64,000 nucleotides of DNA from Diploscapter coronatus. Its lineage: Eukaryota; Nematoda; Chromadorea; Rhabditida; Rhabditidae. Location: the NCBI GenBank assembly GCA_964036155.1, contig OZ038422.1:69835201-69899200 (forward strand), written 5' to 3'. The position numbers and the translations under genes were made by a program. Every line of letters starts with the position of its first letter. The first letter of the stretch is position 1. A model generated the notes under the pieces. It was not told where the DNA came from. It did no database searches and was given only the letters and a program-made list of their open reading frames with translations. This document shows, in pieces, positions 9,705-22,400 of the stretch.

Positions 9705-12700
9705 CTATTTCGAGACAGCCTTCCACAGTGCTTCAAGCCAATAGGCAACTGCCTTAGCACCTGCATCCGGCTCGCTTTGCACCTGAAATGATATTATCTT
9801 TTTTTTGAAGATACCCGTCTAAAAGATTTTGAAATAATAAGAATGTTCTGTAATGAAATGCACAACGGGTTAACTAAGTAGTAGCGTGGTTGATATAGTA
9901 GATTTGCTAATATTATCGTGTCGTTGTCACTAGATCGTGCTATTTCGAATATGTCTTTTCTAACCTGCTCGGAAGTATAACTGGCCCTGCCCACATTTGC
10001 CCTTTGTCCTGCAGTTTCCTCTGCAGCTCGCATCGCGTTCTCGACTGCTTTCAGCCAATTCTCCTCTTGTTCCAAACTTTGACAGGCAGCATTCAAAGCG
10101 TCCACCTGTAATTTGAGTATTCATCAAAAGCTAATCTGCGCTTCAGGTTCATAAATTCGAGAAAAACGATTTTACGTAGGGGGTTTGATCCGTTTTAATT
10201 TTTATATGTAAAAGAATCTATGCACACCATTGATCTATCTCCCGGTCTCGCTCCCCCATACTTCTGTACAGCTTCATTTGCCTGTTTTAATGCAGAAATG
10301 CACGATTCTTTCGATACCGATTCCTTGAATTCGGTCGATGCAGTGCTCAACATTAGGGCGTAAATCTGAAACGAATATCCTCGTCACAATAATCTAACTG
10401 AGTATCTTACTGCCCCACTGGTTCCTCCAACCGATTCCTCGAAGATTTCACTGAGTTGTCGAAGCAAGCGATACGGATGAGTGAAGTCCAGCTTGTCTTT
10501 CGCGTTGTGAATCGCTAAAATGCGAAAGATCATCATAGTTTTCCTTCAAATTGAATTACAACCTTTAGCAGCTGAGGCAAACGTGCTCCCACAGTCGCCA
10601 TCTCCCGCGGCCCCGTCCAATCTATTCAGTTCGTCTTCTCGTTTCTTCATCTCTTCACACACGCTTTCCATCATTCTTTCGACGAGATTCCCATCTAAAG
10701 TTACATTGTATCACCAAGATTATAGCTTTCTTAAACCAATCAATCCAACCTGCACTTGGATTTTCTTCTTTCATATCATCTGTTTCCTTCGCTTGCTTTT
10801 CTTCCTCCTCCGTCTTCAAGTCCAATTTGGTGTAGTCCACCCCGATCACTGTAGAAGGTCTCCAAGCAGGCGCGTTTGTAGGTGCATCCAAAATTTGCTC
10901 CCTTCATAAAAGTCATAAAATTGTCTAATACCCAAATAGGCCAGGAGATTTTCATCGTACACCTTGAGAATCGTGATCGAAATTCCATGTCCATCGAGGG
11001 ATGTCAGAAATGTGCCAGAATAAAATCGTTTGATCACAAGTTCAGCATCTGAAAGATAATTTTTAGTGAAGAAGGGCAATTATTTGCTTACTGCGAGCCC
11101 ATCGGATGATTTCTGCGGTGAGGATGTTCATCTCTAATTGAGACACAGATCCGAGATTGTTCAGCAGCACACAAATTGGCTCACCTGAATTGATCGCCTC
11201 GAAAATTATATCGTATAGAAAAATATTCGACCTTTCTCCAACTGCAGATACTCAGAGATGTCCTTCATCAGATCCGTCGCAATCTCCCTCGCAGATTTGG
11301 CATTTTCCCTCCTTCTGCCAGACTCTCCATGAATTCCAAGTCCAACTTCCATCTTGTCTTCTTCCAGTTGGAACATTGATCCTTTCCCAGGTAAATTGCA
11401 TGGGTACAGTGATACTCCAAAAGTGCCTGCAAAATAATATGGTCTAAAAAAGTAGCCTCTTCATGCTTACCCAGATTGTTGTTGATTTCTCGGCCGAAAT
11501 TAGAGATCTGTTGCAGTGTCAAATTGCTTTCAGCCATCGCACCGGCTATCTGAATGTAATTAATTTTTTAGCATTCTTCAACACACGGCTATTCTCTTCT
11601 TACCTTGAGAATAAGAATGGCGCCAGCCAGTCCTCTTCTGCCAACTCTCGAATTTGGCTCCTTTATTGCAACATCATCGCCAATTGTGACAATCTATAAA
11701 TTTTCTCAGCTTCAAAGGTGTCGTATTTTTCAGGATACGTATTTATCCATCTCAGCATAAAAACTGCCTGTCGGCACGGGTAAACATGCGGATCGGCAGT
11801 TAATGCCGGTCAATACCGGTCCGTGCCGATCGGCAATTTCGGGAACTGCCGATCGACACGGACCGGCATTGGTCGGCAAGCATCGGCAAAAAAGTGCCAA
11901 TTGGCATGTTTACTGATGCCGACAGGCAGTTTTTATGCTGAGATGTAAAATGGTATTTTCTTCGAATTGCATTATTCCACTGACCTCTACCACCCCGTTT
12001 TCTGCCTTGAATCGCTCAGCTGCCAGTCCGAAATTCAGCCTGTCTCCAGTGTAATTTATCACGAAGAGAATCGCACCTCCTGAATTCTCATTCTGAATTG
12101 AAATTTCGTAACTCTTTAAATTTAGAGGCCGCAAGTGGTTTTTCAAATTTGAGCATTTGCGTTCTCTGTCTAAACTCACCATTTCCTCTAGTAGCTTCGA
12201 GAGCATCCTGGACGTGTTTGGAGGGAGGAGAGGCAAAGACATTGCCTGCCACTGCAGCTGTCAGGAAGCCGCGACCAATGTAACCTGAAGAAATCGTTTT
12301 CTTCCAGGTTCTTTTTATATGATTTGGCATCAACCCTTTTATTTTTGCCTGTAGAAAGATATGATAGAGAAATTATTTCAAATAAATAACAGGAAAAGCC
12401 GCACCGGCTGCATATGGTTCATGACCTGATCCTCCTCCAGCAATCAGAGCGACCCTTTCTCGATGCAAGTGATACGACAGATCTGAACGAAGCACGACAC
12501 GGCAATTCGACTAAACAAGGACAATTCAGAGCAAATCGAAATGCAGCCCAGGACCGCCCAGAAATGGACTTTATTTCGGAAAACAGAAACGGAAAGTGAT
12601 TTCCAAAAGTTCGAAAAACAGAATTTCTAGACGGCCCTGGTGCAAGCATATTTTACTTCATGAAATCTAGCAGCGTCAGTGCTGAGCACGACTCCTTGCA

Positions 12701-12767
12701 AGGACTGATCGACCGCATCTTCTGGCGAATTGATGAATTTCTTGGTTTTCTGCTGATCGTGAACCAT
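9705..12767 (-). CDS. TKFC: Triokinase/FMN cyclase (dihydroxyacetone kinase)
   Basis: A homodimeric cytosolic enzyme that phosphorylates dihydroxyacetone and glyceraldehyde and, in animals, cyclises FAD-derived FMN. The N-terminal DhaK domain shows KFINSPEDAVDQSLQGVVL, VALIAGGGSGHEPYAAGYIG (glycine-rich substrate loop), GRGFLTAAVAGNVFASPP, and LGIHGESG near 11320-11340, which holds the His that binds substrate covalently. The C-terminal DhaL domain shows AAGDGDCGSTFASAAK near 10560-10610, with the Asp ligands for Mg-ATP, then ANVGRASY and DAGAKAVAYWLEALW at the end. The first exons are 12657-12767, 12405-12510 and about 12180-12284. The start MVHDQQKTKKF lies two bases after a TTTTGCAG acceptor. 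The stop of upstream WDR74 is about 307 nt away on the same strand. Confidence 0.88.
11748..11945. repeat. Long perfect-ended hairpin MITE in a TKFC intron
   Basis: The ends are near-perfect inverted repeats of about 29 nt: the left end starts CATCTCAGCATAAAAACTGC and the right end is its reverse complement. The arms are followed by TAAACATGC / GCATGTTTA and by a GC-rich centre full of GCCGATCGGC and CCGGT palindromes, so the whole 198 nt can fold as one hairpin. The composition (GC-rich core) is unlike the surrounding intron. No coding capacity. Confidence 0.85.
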
Positions 12768-13074
12768 CGCTGCAAAAGAATGAATCTGAATAAAGGAATG
12801 ATAAAATTGCAGGGAATCGATAAGGAAATGAACACGAAAATAGACAAATAGTCATTCGATCAAAACAACCGGCAATGGGTCATTGCAATGCAGTCACAAG
12901 TTGGCACTGAAAGTGGTCTCAAAATATGTTCATTGACGTTATAAATGAACAATTCAACAAGGAACAAATCAAATCAACAATAAAGGAATAAAAGAGAATA
13001 GAATTTGCAAAGAATAACAACTTGTCCGTTTGCGAGTGGCCTATATTCTAGCCTTCAGTCAGAATCACACTGCT
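12768..13074 (-). other. Intercistronic spacer TKFC / WDR74
   Basis: An AT-rich gap of about 307 nt between the WDR74 stop and the TKFC start, both on the - strand. A splice acceptor (TTCTTTTGCAG) sits just before the TKFC ATG. No separate promoter element was recognised. Confidence 0.4.
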
Positions 13075-16000
13075 TCAGGGGCTCTCCTCTTTTTGCCTCT
13101 TGCAAGTTTCTTCTTCTTCTTTGGCTCTCCAGCATCAATTGGCTAAATTTTCAAAATAATAATGTAGAAATTCGACTTCTTGCTTCTAGATGATTTTAAA
13201 GCATGTTTTGGAAAATTAGTTTAGAACGAACATTTTTGAAAAAAATTGAATTAATTTTTCAGAAAAAGTCAAATTTTATTGCACAACGTTTTGAATTACT
13301 TCGATGAGATCAGTATCTCGTCGTTTTCGTGACGGCGGCATCTTCTTTTTCTTTGCGCTCACCACTTCCTAAATGGTACAATTTTAAAAGCTTTGATTGG
13401 GAAGGATGTTGCAGACTGGTCTTCAATTTTATAGCTGTAAGTACTTTCCTCTCGAAGTTTTGAAGTGAGTATTTTTCTCCCAAGTGATATTTCTCTTTTT
13501 TTCTTTCTTTTTCTCGCTTTGGGAGAAAAGTACTCGCAGCTCAATTTTATCATTTGAAAATTTCACCTTCCCATCATCGTCATTATTCTGTTTTCCCATT
13601 GTCCGTTTCGTCCTCCTCTGCTTCTCTTTCCTCACCTCCACTTCCATTTTCTCTCCTCCCTCCTCTTCCAGATCGTCCCAAACTTCATCCCCATTTCCTT
13701 CATCGTCACTGCTCGTCGATTCTCGGACATCGCTGTCAGGCTCTTCTTGCTAAAATGAATTATTCGATTAAAAATTCAGATGGAAGAATCTTCCAACCTT
13801 GACTTCCTTCTCCCAGAACTCATCATCTTCCTTCATCCTTTTGTTTAGAATTGACAGATCGTCTCGCAGCAGCACTCGATTCAGCTGCGTTTTGCAGTAG
13901 ATCTGCAAAAAAGAATGTTTTGGAAAATATTCACGCCGAAATTTTTCTAATTTCATCACGATTTTACCCGCGAAGAATCCTAATATTGTTACGAAATGGT
14001 AAATATCTTTTGAAAATTTATCTAGCAAAGGTTTAGAAACTTTGATTCATCATATTCGACCAGAGCCTTTCGACTAAATCAATACTTTAAGAATTGTCTA
14101 ACCTTATGAACGAGTTTCTTCGTCTGCAAGTCATGCAGTCTGACGAATCTGTCGATGCCGCAGCTGGCCGCGAGGGGCTCTGTCGGATGGGCTGAGATGC
14201 AACGGATCGAGCCTGTTTGACCCTTGTATTTGCACACCAAATAACCTGAAAATTTCTACGATTAGCTCAAGAGCATTAAATGAGCAACAACTGCAAATTA
14301 AGTATCTAAATGGCATTTCCGAAACTTTGAAAATCAGAATCATTATCAATGCTGGTTACTACTGGATGATCTCTTCAAATCACAATAAACCTACTGATTC
14401 AAAGCTGGATAAAGTCTAATGAATTGCAAAAAATAACCTTTGGCTCTGATATCAAACATGCCCATTTCGCCAGTGGCATTTGCAGCGAGAATGTGGTCGT
14501 CCCTGAAGCAGTTGCTGACTGCAGTGATGCTTTTGTCCATGAAGGGGATCGTCTTCACCGGGCGACGCTGAGCTCGAGGATCGTAGATACGCATCTGAAG
14601 AGGTCAATTCATAAATGAAAATAACGATTTTTAAATTCTATAAGTTCTGTAAATTTTAAAGCGTAGAATTCACGAAACTAAAATTGAATGGATTTGAACA
14701 GGTAGAAGAGATACTTTATAGTTAGAGTCCTTGAGCTCTCTGCCCTCTTGCAAAAATGCGTTTTTGGTAGAAGCGTGGTAGTTTGAAACCAAAAATTTTA
14801 GAAGGAAATGCCCTTTAAACCAAAAATATTATAAAGTCCACCCCGATATTGACGATAAACCTGATGAAATGGTTTTGTGCAAAAAACCAAGTAATATACC
14901 CGTGCACAAGCTATATTTCATTCGTGAAAATGTGTTCATTTTTGGTGATGGATTTTGCGATTTTTAAAATGTTTGTATCAAATTAATTTCGTAGCAAAAC
15001 TTTTTATAAAAAAAAAATAAAAGTTACCTCGTGCATTTTAGTGGCTTCAATGAGCGTGTCTCTGTTTGTGAGAAACTTGACATCTGTGCAAGCCACGAGC
15101 ACGTCCAAATCAAGCATAGTTCGACCAACCTGAAAATAAACGACTTGTAGAAATGCGAAACAAATATCTATAAAGTCCTACATTTTTGGCCGACCACTTC
15201 TGCTTTCCCTGTTCGATATCCCAAATTTTGACCAGATTCTTCATTCCTCCAGTCGCCAATTCATTGCCATCAGACGAAGCTGCAAATTTGTTCAGTTAAT
15301 AAAAAGTCGAAGGAATGTCTCACTATTAGCAGCAGCTATATTGTCTCCCACTTTCCACTCCGAGAGAGCACTGCCTTCTCCATTCCATATTCGAACGAGG
15401 CCCGATTCGACGCAGGTCAACAGAGAATCGCTCAAATCATAAGTGTGTGGAATATCAATTAATGAAAACATTTTCAACTAGTTATTGGAAAAGATAATTT
15501 CGTTGAAAATAATCCGATGTTAATAACGCGAAAAATACAGGATCATAGGAGACGAGGGAGTGAACTATAAAAGACAGAAAATTCTCTTCATTAGACATGC
15601 TATTTCGTTGAAGGGATGAAAAGATTTCAAGGGCCTGCATTTCCCTCTATGCTCGTCGATAATATTACTTATTTTGGAATCTTTTACCTGCTTTTGTTTC
15701 TGTGAAGTCCCTTGACAGCTCCACTCCCCCCTTCTATTGTGAACAACGTCTTCTGCGAATTGTCTTTCATATCGTAGATTTTCAGCTTCCGATCGAGTTG
15801 AGCAGTTAGCACTTCCGTCTGCAAATAAAAAGAATGTCTAAATTTAATATTTTAGAAAAATTGTCATATTTTCATCAGGAGGAAAATTTATTTACGAATC
15901 CTCTTTAAGGTAGTGTGTAAAGTAGAAATCTCTCGAAAGTCATGAGTTGATGTTTTGCTATACATGAATTTCATTTAAAAATGCTACTAACATAAGCAGT

Positions 16001-16169
16001 TTAATAAAAAAAAACAAATTCCAACCTGTTCTTGATCTCTCCAATTCATGGCAGTGATTTCGTGGTTCTTGGGCTGCAGCTCGCGAATGGCATTCAGATT
16101 GGTGAAGCTGTTGTCGCGCAGACTGATCGCCTTCAGGGCGCCTGTCGAGGAGCCCGCAAAACAGTCCAT
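13075..16169 (-). CDS. WDR74: WDR74/NSA1-like WD40 ribosome-biogenesis protein
   Basis: WDR74 (yeast Nsa1) is a nucleolar seven-bladed propeller that works with the AAA-ATPase NVL2 in 60S pre-ribosome maturation. Segments in order: MDCFAGSSTGALK at the start; LTAQLDRKLKIYDMK; TIEGGSGAVKGLHRN; LLTCVESGLVRIWNGEGSAL; NELATGGMKNLVKIWDIEQG; VGRTMLDLDVLVA; MRIYDPRAQRRPVKTIPFMD (WDR74 'RVYDP..QRRPV', very diagnostic); AANATGEMGMFDIRAKG; GQTGSIRCISAHPTEPLAAS then CGIDRFVRLHDLQ; and an acidic then lysine-rich tail ending KKKKKLARGKKRRAPEAV, as in other WDR74 proteins. The ATG directly follows a CCTTGCAG acceptor. It lies 245 nt downstream of the CABIN1-like stop, an operon-like spacing. Confidence 0.85.
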
Positions 16170-16413
16170 CTGCAAGGATTAAAGAAGTGACGAAGTCATT
16201 TGACACTTTAGAAGATATGAACTCTTGGAATTCAACCAAGTTTGATAAATTATAATTTTAACTAAAGACAAGTCTTTATCCGCAAAATAATAATAAAGAA
16301 AAAACCACGTAAACTCCAGATCATCGTAATTGAATCTACCCGCAAAATACAAGAATAAATAATAAAGTGAGTGAAACCTGCATTGCCATTGAAAAAAAAA
16401 GTTGTAAATGAGA

Positions 16414-19400
16414 TCAGGAGTTAGAAGAAGATGCATTCATTTGATGTTGCAAAGCTATGAGATAAGTGAGAAAGTCGTTATGTGTCGAATTGAGTGGAGA
16501 GGGGGTGGGAAGGCGTTGCTGGACCGAGGACGTGACAGGACGATGCTGAGGTTGAGGCTGAGGCACTGGTTGAACGGGGCGGGATGGCAATTCGTCCATG
16601 TCTATTACACCTGCTCGACGTTTCTGAGAAATACAAAATTGAGCGTTTTGAGGAAGAACTTCTTACCCTCAGCAATTTTTGCTCGTTCTGATTTTCCCTC
16701 ATCAAAGCATCAGGATTCCCGAATGATTTCGTGAGCACTTTCTGTATTGCCTTGTAGGCGAAGAGCAGAGGCAGTTTCTCAGGGTTTCGGGGATTGATGT
16801 TCCTGAAAAATCATCTATAAATGAAAGATGACAAATGAAAACAAAATGGAATAAGTTGTCGACAAAAACTAGACACAGCGTTCTGTACTGTAACGCCAGG
16901 AAATCTGCTTTTCATATCATTTCCTCTTGTCAGAAATAAATAGAATGAAAAATGGAGAACTTTTTTTTCTGAGTTAGGGGTCAGGACGTAGTATCAGGAA
17001 ATAAATCGCTCATATGAAAAATGCTTCATTTCTAAATTCTGAGAAGTCTTTCATCTCCCAATAAATGGAACTATTTCCAGGCATAATGATAATGAAATAT
17101 ATTCTGCATTAGAACTAACTTACAGATCAATGAAAGGGCAAATTATAAAGAAAAATGAAACATGAGGAGAAAACTTCAATTTTGTACAAAATCCAATTAT
17201 CTTATCTTACTTTACAGTAACAGCCCAGAGCCTTGTGAGTTCGTTCCTGGCCCCGAGAACCTTATGCCTTTCCAACTCTGAGAGCATCCAACAGAGAACT
17301 CGCAGGGAAAATCGAAGCAAAGGAATGTGCAGTCGATCCACGATCCACGTTCTGAAAGAAGAAAACATCCAGTTATTTCAAATTCACAAACTCACTCGTC
17401 TTTTCTCGCAACGACTTCAATCAACGAGCCGGTCATTGCAGCCACATTTCCGAGGTTCTTCAGTTCTTCGGAAATCTGAAAATTCAGGAAATAGATGTCA
17501 AGAAAAATTCTTTTTTAAGACTCAAAAATCGCTAACTCTTAGGGAAAAACTGATAAAGTACCTTTCAAATAATAATAGGGAAAGTTTGAAATGAACCTTT
17601 CGATGTGTCCGAGAAAAAGTATAAATGCGATTTACCTGCAAACCAAGAATAAACAGTCGATAGACGTGATACTGGAAGGAATCGGAGCGATCGACATCCA
17701 TGCACATAATTTGAACGATATTCTGAACGATGGAGATGGAATTTAAGTCGTGATTTGAAAGATTACTACCGTGAAGAGGGAATCCTCGACTCGTTTCCTT
17801 CTGAAGGCGCATTTGAAGACCTCATCGTATGCCTTGTTCGGCCTCTTGCTGTCCAAGTTCATCTCTGCGAGACGGTAATGTGCCTTGATGTGAGGGAAGC
17901 GATCGCATACGACCTGAATTAAATTAATAAAGTAATTCGCGGAGATTTAGTTGTTATCATGTTTAGTAATTTTAAAAAGCGCGTATAGTGGCTATTTTTA
18001 TAAGTTTGAGTTCGAATAATTTTAAAATTAGTGAAAAATGACCTCGAACCCCTTGTAGATAAGCGTCCAAATATCGTTTATCAAGTCAGTGATGAGGGCT
18101 AGTTCATTCACCTGCAAATAAACGAAATGATGAAATGTCAACTGACAGTATGAGAGTTGCCAATCCAACCGAATGACTGACAGTCCCTGCATCGTCTGCA
18201 TCCGAATCCTGACTCGTCTCCGCGAGTGTCGTCTGCACTGTCAAATCGATCGCTGTTGCCTGTTGGTCTGGCGATATCGTGAAGAGAGACAAGTTCGAAC
18301 GAACTACCTGAAATATCACTCATAAAGAATAAGCTTTCTATATTTTGGATACAAAATTAAAAGTTCGAAAAGAGCATCGAAACTGAACACTAGGAATGAA
18401 AATTTAGCATCTAACGTTTCTAACGGTTAGAGCGAAAAAGGGTTTAACTTCAATAAAAAACAACGCACTCCATGGTTCTGAAATACACGCAAATAGGCGA
18501 GAACAGATATGAGTGTAGACAGAGAAGGTGGCTGATTCTGGCTGCAAATGATGAAATTGAATGAGTAGTAAGAAGATGTGTTCGTACCTTTTCTTGAGAT
18601 ACTTCCAAGCAGCAGCATGTGCCTGGTAGTGCAACTCTACGGGCTCTATGTTCTGCTGCTTCTTGATGTTGATCTTCATCGGGTAGTAGAAGTCGTGCAG
18701 CTGACACGAACACGCTGCCTCGTAGAAATTCTCCAGGACCTGAAAAATGCACTCAATTTACTATGATCATTTGAATTAAAATAGAAAGTGGAATTCCTTG
18801 GGTTGTTTACCCATTTTACCAACATACTCTACTTGCAAAACGATTGAATTTTCTGATTGTAGGAAGAGCGAATGAATAATCGTAAATTAAAGAAAAGTTG
18901 AGAAGAATGTTACTTATATTACTTATAATAACGAAGTCTCGAATAAATGATGAGTAAATTACCGTAACGATGTTGTAGTCGTGCTTTTTGAGCTGCAACT
19001 TGGCAAGGAAGAAATAGCACATCCACTGCAGTTCGCCATATCCCCCTGAGTCAACTTGCAGCGCCTTTTCGAAGTGACGAGCGGCATCTTCGCGGAGAGC
19101 ATTGACATAGTTGGGCTGAAAAAAAAACTATTTCTCAACGATTTCTGATTTTTCCTGGAATAATTAGAAAAGACCCTTTGCTAGAAGAAAAAACAACACT
19201 TTAGGCGTCGAAATTTCAGAAAGCGGAAACGGAATTTCCGCCCAATACACTGCCCCACACCATATAAACTTCAGATACATGAAAATATCATAATAATTAT
19301 TTTCTAATCGTCTTAGCAAAGTCAATATTAAACATCGCGTTTTGAAAAAAAAAACAAGAAATTTCACCTCCTTGGATAAATAAATCGTGAACTTTTAAAT

Positions 19401-22400
19401 ACCTGACATCCGAATCGGTGAAGTCTCGTAGCGACTTGATATATGCTGGATGCGAGCTGTGCATGGGCATTCATCGAGGTGGAATCGATCGAAATGGCCA
19501 CTCGGAAGGGCAGGAAGGAGGACTCGATCAGACGACTCTCCAGCATCTCCGCTTCTGACAGCTGCAAGGGAAGCTGCTTTGAGCATAGTCGTGACGCGCA
19601 ATATACGCACATTTCGCAAGGCGCTTTTTTAACACGCGACAATTCGCTTCACTTGACTAGAATAATATTTACTGGTGATAATCGGATGATAAGAACCAGC
19701 TAAAAATTGGAATGTTTCCTAACTTTTACTCCCACTATAAGATAAACAAAAATGATTAAAAAAATACCTGGAATACGGTAGCAGCCTTCTGATAACCGAG
19801 AATGACCCAGGCAGAACAGATCACTGCGTGAGAAAAATTGTCGAATGTCGATTTGTCACTTGTTAAGAACAGCTGGAAGCGATGATAAAGTTCGAAGTTC
19901 TTTTCAGATTAAATTTTGCATGAAAATCCATGAAATATCTATCGTAAAAACGAAGAAAACATCGCTTAATTATGATCAGACTCGCGAAAGATAGAAAATT
20001 AAACTCACCTTGGCATAATAAGCAGATTTGTCAGCCTCAGTGACTCGGAAATAGTTGAGAGCCATCACGTACCACACAGAGGTTTGCAGCACAGACTCGT
20101 TCTCTACACAATTCCATTCCCTGAATTAAAATAATATATAAAAATGATAAAGCGGCTAGTTTTATGTGAAATTCATGAAACTAAAAAGAAAAACTTTGTT
20201 GTTACTGCAAGAAGTATAATACTTTCTCAGTCATCTATTCTATTTTCTCCCGTCATATGCTCATCATTCAACAATGCATATATTTGCTTTTGGAGTATTT
20301 GAAAACTTCAGTTTCATAGCATAGATAATAATTTGTTTAATAGCTGAAAATGTTTACCGTTTGTATTCATCACTGAACTCCCTGTTCGCATTCAATCTCA
20401 ACCAGTAATCCAGCTGATCCGACATTGCTTTTCTGTCCTCAGAAGCTTCCAGCAATGCGGGGAATTTCGTCTGAATCAAGTCGACGACATCGTGGCCCAA
20501 TCGCTCTGAAAAGATTTTTCTCCAATTTATTCTTGAAGATAAAGACGAACCTTTATCATCGTGCTCGGGAAGAGGATAAGGCATAGCCAGAGGCAGAGCG
20601 AGTTCGTACAGGTCGTCAGTTTTCAAATCGCAGTGACTTCCGTGATCGAACATCGTTCGTCTCTTCTTCGTATACTTTCTACAAACATTTCGCTATCTAT
20701 TGTTGAAATGTATCTAATGATAACAGATTTTCTTATAGTTCATCATCAAGGACTATGAATCAAGAATTGTGAAGAGCTAGTGATAGGATGTGGTAGAGGA
20801 CATTTGATATAAAAAATAACCAGCTCATCGATTAAATCATTGTAGGTTTCGTTCCCTGCCTAACCTATAAAACTCCTATCCAAAAACTTTAAACTTTAGG
20901 AATGGGTGAAAGATGAGAATTAGTAAAAAGCTTCTGACGACAAACCCGAATGCGCAATGCAGACATTGAACGACTTCCTCCTGCACATTAGCCCAGATCC
21001 ACCCATTCTCACTCTTGAGCAATTCTTGCAGCACCGCTTTGTCGTCGAATATCTTCTCCTTAATCGATCGCATGAACAGAATGATGAATTCGCCCTGAAA
21101 ATGAACTTTCATCATTGAGTGTAAGAATTAGCTGTAAGGAAAATTTGTGCAAAAGAAACAAGTATAAATAAAGTGGCAAAAACACATTCATTCTTTTGCA
21201 AGATTACAGAGTGTGGCCAAGTCTTTACGCCATGATGAGCTCATACTCTAACGATATGTGAATGTTTAAGAACATTTTAAATATAATTTTCGAATTCTAC
21301 ATATTTCAATTTCTATACCTATCAAGTTTTAATTAGAATTTGAAACTTAGAGCTCGAAATCGGAAAGTTGTTAGAGTTAATTTCGGCGCATAGACTTTTG
21401 TCATACACTGCTTACTCTCATTAGTAAGAATTCAGAATGAGATAAATATGAATTAATGATTCATAGAAAAACTAAATATTATTATTATTGATGAAAAACT
21501 CCATAAATGACTTCTTACATTATCGGCTCCACACATTCTATCCTCGCCCATCTTCTCGTGAGCCTTCATCAGTACATCCAGTTCTCTTCGAGGCATTCTC
21601 TCGTTGTCCGTGTTTGAATTCAGTTCGCTCAGATATGACAGGGTTGGCACGTCTGGAAAACGTCATCCATTATAAAAGAAATTTTTGTTGACTTGGATAA
21701 TGCGCGATTTGCGTAGTAAATTACTCGAGAAAATCTATAGAGATAGGGAAAATACGACAAAATGTGTGAGAAAAAGATTCCGTTATTTTTTGTCAAGTTT
21801 TTGACCGTTCATAAACACGAACCTTTGTAGATGAGATCGACGAGCGAGTAGAGAGCGATCCAGGCCTTGGGGAGAAGGAATGCCGTGATCGGGAGGGAAA
21901 TGAAGATGCAAAGCAGAGTGGAGGCTGTTTGCAGGTCGGAATGGGAGAGGGAGGCAGCAGGCAGGGAGGACAGGTCGATGAAACGCTGCAGTACATCGCG
22001 GGCTGTGTCGTAGTTGAACTCGATCTCGTCACATTCCAGCAGGAAATGCAGAAGGCTGAAATTAAGCAATGATCACTAGTTTTTTTTATAGCAGTACGTT
22101 TTAAAGAAAACGGATTGAGGGCGTATCTCCTCGTTTTTGCTAATAAGGTAGAAAAAACATTTTAAGGAAGAGGACGAGAGATTTAACCCAACCTAAGTCA
22201 ATCAACCAAAGTAATTCTCTGATAAGAATAATGGACAATCAAATTAAAAAAGAAATCATATAAAATCGAAATAAATATTATTTAACCTACCGGATATTTA
22301 ATTGAAGATATTTGCCGAATTTCTTGCGCTCGTAGAGAGAGCACATCCAAATATGCACGAGACGATACATTTCATCGACACTCACTCGTGAGAAGGAAAT

